From positions 6,560 to 17,018 of the forward strand of contig CABPSV020000060.1 in NCBI GenBank assembly GCA_902459845.2: DNA of 10,459 bases, given 5' to 3'. How positions within the stretch are numbered: position 1 is the stretch's first letter; each line of letters opens with the position of its first letter. Below, in pieces: positions 1-6,900 of the stretch. The notes under the pieces are model-generated. The model was not told the DNA's origin and made no database searches. It saw only the letters and a list, made by a program, of their open reading frames with translations. The translations under genes and the position numbers were made by a program. This stretch comes from Hepatocystis sp. ex Piliocolobus tephrosceles. Taxonomy: Eukaryota > Apicomplexa > Aconoidasida > Haemosporida > Plasmodiidae.

Positions 1-442
1 TATATATTTTTTTTTTTTTTTGATGTGAAGTAATTTTTAGACATAAATAGCTATTGTTTATATATCCATTTCTTTAATAATTTATTCTCAGGATAATATT
101 ACACACATTTATTTTTTATCTTATAAAATAAAAGTGTTATACTTTTAAATGCATTTCACTACGATAAATTGACGGAATTATTTTAATATTTTCGAAATGT
201 CTCAATTTTAATACAATTGTTAGTGTTTGTAAATGCAACAGGAAAAAATCATGACAAAAAAAAAAAAAAAAAAATGTAATAAATCATAATCAAAAATATA
301 ACTAGAGCCATAAATTCATATCATTTTACGATTATCAATTTAAAAATGTACTAATAATATATATATATATATATATAAAATTAAAAACCATAATAAAAAC
401 TTAAAAAATCATAACATGAAAAATAACAAAACACTGTTTATT

Positions 443-475
<33 letters not shown>

Positions 476-587
476 TTAAATGTAGTGATAAGAAAACTTA
501 TAACAATTTTAAAGTATCTAAAATTAAAAATAAAAAAGTGTTATCAATAACACCTTCTTTTTATAAAAAATATGTGTAAATTTAGTA
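1..587. other. AT-rich 3' flank of celTOS, no gene seen
   Basis: I see no coding region or RNA gene here. The stretch holds short poly(dT) and poly(dA) tracts (a 30-base T run at about 445-474), a short (TA)n run at about 357-377, and a small perfect inverted repeat at 538-553, described separately. It lies downstream of celTOS, which reads leftward, so it should contain that gene's 3' UTR and poly(A) site. No such site can be placed with confidence in this composition. In P. falciparum I recall the next gene on this side being mdv1/peg3; no part of it is recognisable here. Confidence 0.6.
538..553 (-). other. Short perfect inverted repeat in the celTOS 3' flank
   Basis: Seven-base arms (538-544 and 547-553, GTGTTAT and ATAACAC) are separated by two bases. 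In RNA this would fold as a six-pair stem with a four-base loop, flanked by A-rich and pyrimidine-rich stretches. It lies 35 bases past the celTOS stop codon, probably inside the 3' UTR. It may be a small 3' UTR hairpin. Chance palindromes are common in AT-rich DNA, but this one has four G-C pairs if both outer ends are counted, which is better than most here. Confidence 0.35.
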
Positions 588-1148
588 CTAGTTTAAATTA
601 TCAAAATCTTCATCGTTAAAGCTATCTTCTTCATCTGAACCATTATTATCTTCATACATCCATATTTCATCAGATACTGGAATTTTTAATTTTTTTTCTA
701 CGTGGTTAAATAATTCCATTAATACTTTAGATACAAGAGAATATGCATGAGGTTTTAATGTTGGTGGTTTAATAGATTCAGCTATAAGGGTTTCAACTGG
801 CTCTAATCCTTGTTTCATTGCTACTAGAAATAAATTTTTTGCTTGCTTTTTCATTTCCGCTTTTATGTTAAATTCAGTTTGTAAAAAGGATGCTTCTTTT
901 GATTTGTTGTTTAATTGAACGAATAATTCATTTACAAATGCTTGGGCTATATTATCTGTTACAGTCTCTAATGATGTAGATTCATTAAGAAATGAGCTGA
1001 AGTTACTTCTTATACTGTCTTCCAAAGTCAAATTATTTTGAAGGAATGAATCAGGTGCTTTATCTTTATTTCTGATACAAAAAACATTTACAAAGCAAAA
1101 AAACACAACAACAAGAGAAATAATTGATAATTTGTTAAATTTATTCAT
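588..1148 (-). CDS. celTOS: CelTOS, cell traversal protein for ookinetes and sporozoites
   Basis: Intronless 186-aa secreted protein. Residues 1-24 form a signal peptide: a short Lys-containing start, a hydrophobic core rich in Val and Phe, and an end at Cys24. The mature part has no cysteine and is mostly amphipathic helix, with a conserved basic helix around residues 92-106, a KPP turn at 127-129, the conserved VSDEIW block at 158-163, and an acidic tail (10 Asp/Glu in residues 166-183). Length and landmarks match CelTOS, usually about 180-190 aa. Known family role: stored in micronemes, secreted, binds phosphatidic acid in the inner leaflet of host membranes and disrupts them, so that ookinetes and sporozoites can leave traversed cells. 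The start is fixed by an in-frame TAA six codons upstream (1164-1166) and by the signal peptide; the stop is TAG. It is transcribed away from PPLP2, and its upstream region is rich in TGCATG and TAGCTA hexamers, fitting sporozoite and ookinete control. The sequence is clearly diverged from the P. falciparum type, which argues against Laverania. Confidence 0.95.
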   Translation of the reverse strand: MNKFNKLSIISLVVVFFCFVNVFCIRNKDKAPDSFLQNNLTLEDSIRSNFSSFLNESTSLETVTDNIAQAFVNELFVQLNNKSKEASFLQTEFNIKAEMKKQAKNLFLVAMKQGLEPVETLIAESIKPPTLKPHAYSLVSKVLMELFNHVEKKLKIPVSDEIWMYEDNNGSDEEDSFNDEDFDNLN

Positions 1149-1607
1149 TTTGATGACAATTTTTTATTTATTTATTTATAAAATATTTAATATGATTTGA
1201 TTAGCGAAAATCAAAATGGAAAATTATATATATTTTACAACAAAAATATTAATTAATGCTTATAAAAATATATATATTTATATTAATATATATGAAAGTA
1301 TATAAAGTGTGTATAAACAATTACAAAAAAAAAAAAAAACAAAAATAAAATAAAATAAAATAAAAGAAACAATTGTTAAAATGTAAAATTTAAAGCAATA
1401 ATTTAAATTTTTGTTCAATGAAATTATAAATAAAATAAATATTTTAAAATTTTAAAGGGTTAATTTTTTTTTTTTTTTTAATAAATAAATGAGTGTAAAA
1501 ATATAATGATTGATTTAAAAAAAAAAATAAAAAAAAAAAAAATAAAAAATAAAATAAAAATATATTTATATTTATAATAAATAATTGTTTAATTAAATTA
1601 AAAAATA
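1149..1607. other. celTOS-proximal upstream region, low complexity
   Basis: This is the immediate 5' flank of celTOS (minus strand). It contains A-rich and T-rich tracts, an AAAAT pentamer run at about 1341-1364, and several short TA runs. The leader next to the start codon reads CAAAATG on the coding strand, a typical A-rich Plasmodium context. I see no gene. The short minus-strand open frame at 1444-1632 is Phe/Lys homopolymer without a recognisable domain. The celTOS transcription start should lie in or near this stretch but cannot be placed by eye. Confidence 0.55.
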
Positions 1608-2198
1608 CATGCAAACTTCCAGTGTTTAACAATTTATGTAATTTTACTCAAACATTGCTTTTTTTTCCTTTTTTTTTTCTGCATGTAGACACAATTATTT
1701 TAAGTGTTCATGCATTTTTTACTCACTTTTTGGCTAGTACAACATATAAATCAGATTTAGCTCAAACCTTTTGCTAAAATATTTAGCTAGCTTAAAAAAA
1801 AATATGTATAAATATAAATTTTAAGACAATGGAAAAAAAATATTATTAATTGTTCATTTTTTTTTTTAATTTGTTATTGACATTGTGATATTTTTTATAA
1901 TGTTTTTTTAAAAAAATGAACATGCATAAAAAAAAAGTAAAAAATAAACACCCATTATTTAAAATTTTTATTAATAGAGTGACTACTTTTATTAATAAAT
2001 GAGCTTTTGTTTATAAAAAATTAGCTACTTTTATTATCATTCATTTTTTTTAAGATAATTTAGTTGGAAAAAATGAACATGCATAAAAAAAAAAGTAAAA
2101 AATAAACAATCAATGTTTAAAATTTTTATTAATAAAGTAGCTACTTTTATTATCATTCATTTTTTTTAAATAATTTTGTTGGAAAAAATGAACATGCA
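1608..2198 (-). promoter_or_regulatory. Cluster of six TGCATG (AP2-Sp type) hexamers upstream of celTOS
   Basis: TGCATG or its complement CATGCA occurs at 1608-1613, 1680-1685, 1709-1714, 1921-1926, 2078-2083 and 2193-2198. Five of the six read TGCATG on the celTOS coding strand; 1680 is in the opposite direction. They lie about 460-1050 bases upstream of the celTOS ATG. TGCATG is the published core recognised by AP2-Sp, the sporozoite transcription factor, and celTOS is expressed in sporozoites. A hexamer with three G/C bases should be rare in DNA of this composition, so six in 590 bases is unlikely to be chance. The last three lie in the tandem array. Binding itself is inferred. Confidence 0.65.
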
Positions 2199-2499
2199 TA
2201 ATGTATAAAAAAAAAGTAAAAAATAAACAACCAATGTTTAAAATTTTTATTAATAAAGTAACTACTTTTATTATCATTCATTTTTTTTAAGATAATTTTT
2301 GTTGGAAAAAATTATATAAAATTTTAAAGATTAAATAATTTGGCTACTTAAAATGAGGATGTAAGTAAAAAAAGTAAAAAAACAACTCTTTTTATGATGA
2401 TTTTTTTATGTGTGAGCAATATTAAAATTTACATATATCAAATTTGGACATTTTTTTTTTTTTTTTTTTAATTATGTCAAATAGCTAACTTTATAGCTA
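1731..2499. promoter_or_regulatory. Cluster of TAGCTA/TGGCTA (AP2-O type) hexamers upstream of celTOS
   Basis: TAGCTA occurs at 1784-1789, 2022-2027, 2138-2143, 2482-2487 and 2494-2499, and the accepted variant TGGCTA at 1731-1736 and 2341-2346. The hexamer is palindromic, so orientation has no meaning. TAGCTA, with the broader consensus [TC][AG]GC[TC][AG], is the known site of AP2-O, the ookinete transcription factor whose targets include traversal genes. The sites lie about 580-1350 bases from the celTOS ATG and 1490-2260 from that of PPLP2, so they are closer to celTOS. Two of them sit inside the tandem array. One further TAGCTA at 48-53 lies outside the cluster. Function is inferred. Confidence 0.62.
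1914..2312. repeat. Tandem array of three 115-157 bp units carrying both AP2-type hexamers
   Basis: Three units begin with an A-rich stretch and ATGAACATGCATA (CATGCA at 1921, 2078 and 2193). Each then runs through an A-tract with AAGTAAAAAATAAAC, a TTTAAAATTTTTATTAATA block, a CTACTTTTATTA block, and a TCATT plus T-tract, ending in TTGGA in the last two units. Units 2 and 3 are nearly identical over their whole length. Unit 1 is longer (157 against 115 bases) because CTACTTTTATTA is doubled inside it, at 1983 and 2025, exactly 42 bases apart. The array is non-coding and lies about 770-1165 bases upstream of the celTOS ATG. Boundaries are approximate because the ends fade into low-complexity DNA. 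Confidence 0.8.
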
Positions 2500-2752
2500 T
2501 CACACACTTTATTTAATAAAAATAAAAAATGATAGTGTGTATAGTTGTAACTGTTCATAAATAATTGCAATTAAATAAATAAAAAATATATATAATTAAT
2601 ATATCATTAATAGTTTAATTTTTTTTTTTTTTTTACAAAATTGTTTTTTGTCAATTTGTACTTAATTAAATGTATTAATTACAATGCGTTAATATTTATT
2701 ATTCATTTTTTAAGTTACACATGTTCCAAGTTCAAACACGTTAATTTACGTG

Positions 2753-2814
<62 letters not shown>

Positions 2815-3673
2815 AATGTGAGCGTATATGTTTAAAGCATTTTTTTATGCCTAATATGATTATAAATAATAGCAAAATAAATTTAACATTGTCTTTATAC
2901 TGAAAATGTAATTTTTTTTTTTTTTTTTCCTTTGTGTAAGGCGTGTATGTGTGAAGGGAAGTCTCTGTGTTGAAATAAAAAAATCATGTCTTAAATAAAA
3001 TAACATAATAAAGGAAAAAAATATATAGAGTAACTGTTGTTTTTGTGAAGTAATGCTTAAAAAAAAAAAAAAAAATTAAAATAATTACACTAATAATAAT
3101 AATAAAGTAATATATAAAAATATATAAATAATATAATTTTTATTACTTATAAAACTTTCAGTTTATTTTAAAATAAGAAAGAAAAAGAAATTGTGTTTAT
3201 ATTATAACTTATTTTTTCACATTAAATTTGTTTGTAAATTAATATTTTTTTATTTCTTTTAATGACTTTTAATATAAATAAAATTAAATAAATAAAAAGT
3301 ATAAAAATTATTATCTTTAATCATGTATGATAAATATTAAAATAACAATTTTTTTTTTTTTTTTCTTTTTATTAGCCTTTTCCATTCACATATATATTAT
3401 ATACATATTATATCATACAGTACTGTTTTATTTTACACATTTTCTGTCTTTATTCAGCATAAACGTAGTGCATGTAATGAATTATTTAATATTTAGATTA
3501 ATATAATTCCTTTATATATATACATTTATTTCTTCATTTTTATTTTTACAAAAGCGTCTTGTGCTTTAATCAATAATACAGTTTTTCCCAATTATTAAAA
3601 TACTTAACTCTTTCTTATGTAATTCTTTTATACGTAATAATTATGAAGTATTTTAATAGTATTATGTATTAAA

Positions 3674-3704
<31 letters not shown>

Positions 3705-3721
3705 GTAAGATTATGTGTATG
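2500..3721. other. Middle of the celTOS-PPLP2 intergenic region, no gene seen
   Basis: I see no coding region or RNA gene in this 1.2 kb. It holds a long (TA)n run at 2762-2808, T-tracts at about 2912-2928 and 3351-3364, and a 26-base A-tract at 3679-3704. There is also a GT-rich, relatively G-rich patch at about 2930-2972, a perfect ten-base palindrome ACAGTACTGT at 3417-3426, and a single TGCATG at 3469-3474, about 515 bases upstream of the PPLP2 start. The short plus-strand open frame at 2641-2835 is made largely of the (TA)n run and is not a credible gene. Confidence 0.55.
2762..2808. repeat. (TA)n microsatellite
   Basis: About 23 uninterrupted TA dinucleotides in the intergenic region. 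Similar runs lie at about 7687-7726, 8318-8343, 8489-8531, 9612-9634 and 10261-10307. These are ordinary for Plasmodium intergenic DNA and are likely to vary in length between isolates. Confidence 0.9.
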
Positions 3722-3902
3722 TTAAAAACTATAATTCAAAATATATAGATAAAATATAAAAAAAATATATTTTTGTATAGGATAGATGTATAATGCAAAA
3801 ATATATAGATCAGAATATATAGATGAACATATAAAAAAAATCATATTTGTATATGATAAAACATATAATTCAAACCATATGGACGAAATGTAAAAAAAAA
3901 AA
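3722..3902. repeat. Tandem array of 59-75 bp units just upstream of PPLP2
   Basis: Three units start with ATAATTCAAA or a close variant at 3731, 3790 and 3865. Each continues as an ATATAGAT-like block, then (in the first two units) an A-tract and a TTTGTATA-GATA block before the next unit. Unit 2 is longer (75 against 59 bases) because the ATATATAGAT block is doubled. Unit 3 is cut short by a poly(dA) tract at about 3891-3910. The array ends about 90 bases before the PPLP2 start codon, so it lies in the core promoter or the 5' UTR. I recognise no established factor site in it. Confidence 0.7.
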
Positions 3903-3989
3903 AAAAAAAATAAGAGCTCTATGTGACATATCTATGATTCATTATATATTTGCAAAGAAACAAAAAATAAAAAATAATTTTTGTAATTC

Positions 3990-6900
3990 ATGAAATTACT
4001 TGCAAAGTATCCTTTTATTTATTTTTTTTTTTTCATTTTATTTTTGAATATAAAATGTGAGATAAATGAAGGGATAACCAATGGTAAACATGACACCGAC
4101 AAATTATTTGAGTCTAACTGCATACATAATGCAGATAAAGACAAAACTTATAATAATGAAAAGCTGAATTCTTTTAGTGAGTATAAACAATTGAAAAAAC
4201 ACTATAACCCATTACTAGATAATGAATTATATGATCATAATAATAAGCAGGAATTAGATACATTGAATCTTTCAAATAGCAAAAATGAAAATATAAATAC
4301 AAAATCAATTGAAGAATACTCAACCAAATGTAATAAAACTAGTAATTTTGCAAATATAAAAGAACACAATATAATGGATACCACTGAAAAATATGAAAAA
4401 AATGAAAAAAATGGCAAATTGTTTAATAAAGAGATAATAAAAGAAAGCATTAAAAAAATGAAATATAGTAGCAGTCCAGATTCTGAATTATCTAAAACAT
4501 GTAAGATTAATGGTAGTTGTTCAAGTAATAATTATTTTGATGAGGACAAGTTTATACAAATAAACTTATTGCCAAATAATAAAACAGGTGTAAAAAAGAA
4601 TGAAACGGTACCAGTACTTAATAATGATAGTAATAAATTTATAAATAAAAAAAAATATAAAAATCTTAGTAAAAGTAATATACATGATAAAAAAAATTTT
4701 TTTAACTTACAAAACAGTTATAATACATTAAATCCGTTGAAAAATAAGGATAAGCAAACTTTGATAAATCAAAAGAGTAACAATTTAAAAAAAAAAAAAA
4801 AACCTGTACAATATTTGCAATATTCACAAGACATAGAAGATGTAACAGATGTAGAACATGTAGATGATGAAGCTGATTTAGACGATTTAGACGATTTAGG
4901 CGATTTAGACGAATTAGATGATGTAGATGAATTAGATGATGTAGACGATTTAGACGATATAAATGATTTAAAGAGTATAGAAAGTTTTCCCAATATGTTA
5001 GAATCAAATGATAAAATGCTTGATCAATTTAATAATAATATTTTAAAACATTTTGATAAAAATGTAAAAAATGATAAAAAGCCTAAAAACAAAAAATATA
5101 ATAAAAAAAAAACTTATGATTCTAATAACTTTTTAAATAATATTAATTATACCAAAAATAATACTATTGATAATTCGAACATAGAATATAACGATATATC
5201 TCTTAAATATTTAGGGTTGGGTTATGATATAATTATGGGTAATCCAGAGGGAGACTCCATGTTAAATGTTGATCCAGGATTCAGAGGGCCCGTACTGGAA
5301 ATAAATATTGACATTAAGAATTTGAATAATAACGATAACAATGTAGATGTGGATATGAATGATACTACCCCTATTGATATAAAAAAAAATGATCCTTTTG
5401 ATATGAGTAACTATACTGGTAGCAACGGTATTGATAGCAACGATATTGATAGCAATGGTATTGATAGTAACGGTATTGGTAGTAACGGTATTGGTAGTAA
5501 AGGTATTGATATCAATGGTATTGGTAGCAACGACATCGGTAATAACGACATTGGTAATAACGACATCGGTAATAACGACATCGGTAATAACGGCATTGGT
5601 AATAACGGCATTGGTAATAACGGCATTGGTAATAACGGCATTGGTAATAACGGCATTGGTAATAACGGCATTGGTAATAACGGCATTGGTAATAACGGCA
5701 TTTGTAATAACGGCATTGGTAATGGAGAGTCCGACAGTGATAATGGAGAGTCCGACAGTGATAATGGAGAGTCCGACAGTGATAACCAAAAAGAAGAGCA
5801 GAAATCTCAAAAACAAACTAAAGAATTAACTCCTTGGATAATACCAGAACATTCTTGTAGCCAATCTAAACATGTAGATGAAATCCGTAATTTAAGCCAA
5901 TATCAAAATGAACTGTTATCAGATATTAGTGTAAGTTCTCCATTTGTTCTTCCATTTTCTTTTTCTGCATCATCTGAATATAAAAATGTGTTTAGAAAAT
6001 TAAAATTAAATAATAGTATAATATTTATTATGAAAATATATTGTTTACGTTATTATATTGGAATACCAGTAACACCTATATGGAAATTAACTAAAAATTT
6101 TAAAAATGCTTTAGACAAATTGCCTAAAAATTTTGATGGTTTAAAAGAAGATAGTAAATGTTTTTATGACTTTTATGTCCATAACGATTTTAGTCCTTTA
6201 TGTGAAGATGTTAATAAATGGATGATGTTTTTTAAATTACATGGTACTCATGTTGCGCATGAAATTTATTTAGGAGGAAAAATTGTTATAAAAATGAGTA
6301 TAAATAAAAACGAATATGAAAAAATGAAAAATAAGAATGTAAATATTCAAACATTATTTAATTTTTATTTTCATAAAATGGGTTTATCTGGATCTTTTAA
6401 AAAAAATACTACAAAATTGTTTAGTAAGTTTAGTGTAATAAAAAATGTATCTATTCTTGGTGGTAATCCAGGTTTAAACATTGAAAATTCTGTTTTTTTT
6501 TCTAAATGGGTAAATTCAATTAATAATAATTCAATGCCTATAAGAACAAAAATATTACCATTTAGTTATTTTATGGATGATCCTGATTTGATAAATGCAT
6601 ATAATAATGCATTAATATATTATGGTATAACTTTTGGAATAGAAATAAAAAATCAAAAATTTTATAAATATAGTATAACGTCAATAAGTGATTATCTTAG
6701 AAATGCAACTCAAGAAATATATGCAGGTCCAGCTCCTGGATTATTAACTTGTCCAGTTGGTAGTAGTATACTAATGGGATTTTCATTAAATTTAAATTTT
6801 ACAAATGATAAAAAATTAAGTACAACTAATGGATTAAATATTTGTGAAAAATTAAAAGAATCATGTAGTGGTGTCGGGTTTAATAAACGTTATTCTGATA

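Noticed and set aside
1921..2198. Array considered as a CRISPR-like or mobile-element repeat
   Set aside because: Units are contiguous, without spacers, terminal inverted repeats, target duplications or coding capacity, in a eukaryotic genome.
2502..2540. Inverted repeat ACACACT / AGTGTGT
   Set aside because: Seven-base arms across an A/T-rich loop of 25 bases, with no further pairing; too weak to separate from chance.
2641..2835. Plus-strand 64-codon open frame
   Set aside because: Its second half is a translated (TA)n run; the first half has no domain and no suitable start context.
3417..3426. Palindrome ACAGTACTGT as an AP2-G type (GNGTAC) site upstream of PPLP2
   Set aside because: It contains GTAC but lacks the G two bases before the core on either strand, so the match is incomplete.
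3350..3460. Possible 5' UTR intron acceptor for PPLP2 (pyrimidine-rich stretch ending in TTCAG near 3458)
   Set aside because: T-tracts and AG are everywhere in this DNA; no convincing matched donor is visible and the PPLP2 ORF needs no intron.
4702..5007. Two minus-strand open frames of 74 and 101 codons
   Set aside because: They arise opposite the nine-base Asp-rich repeat of PPLP2 and read as Leu/His- or Ser-rich repeats with no domain.
5262..5829. Long open frames on the minus strand and in a second plus frame across the PPLP2 repeat
   Set aside because: They are shadows of the 15-bp array: unit length is a multiple of three and no frame of the unit contains a stop, so all stay open. 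They show no signal peptide or domain.
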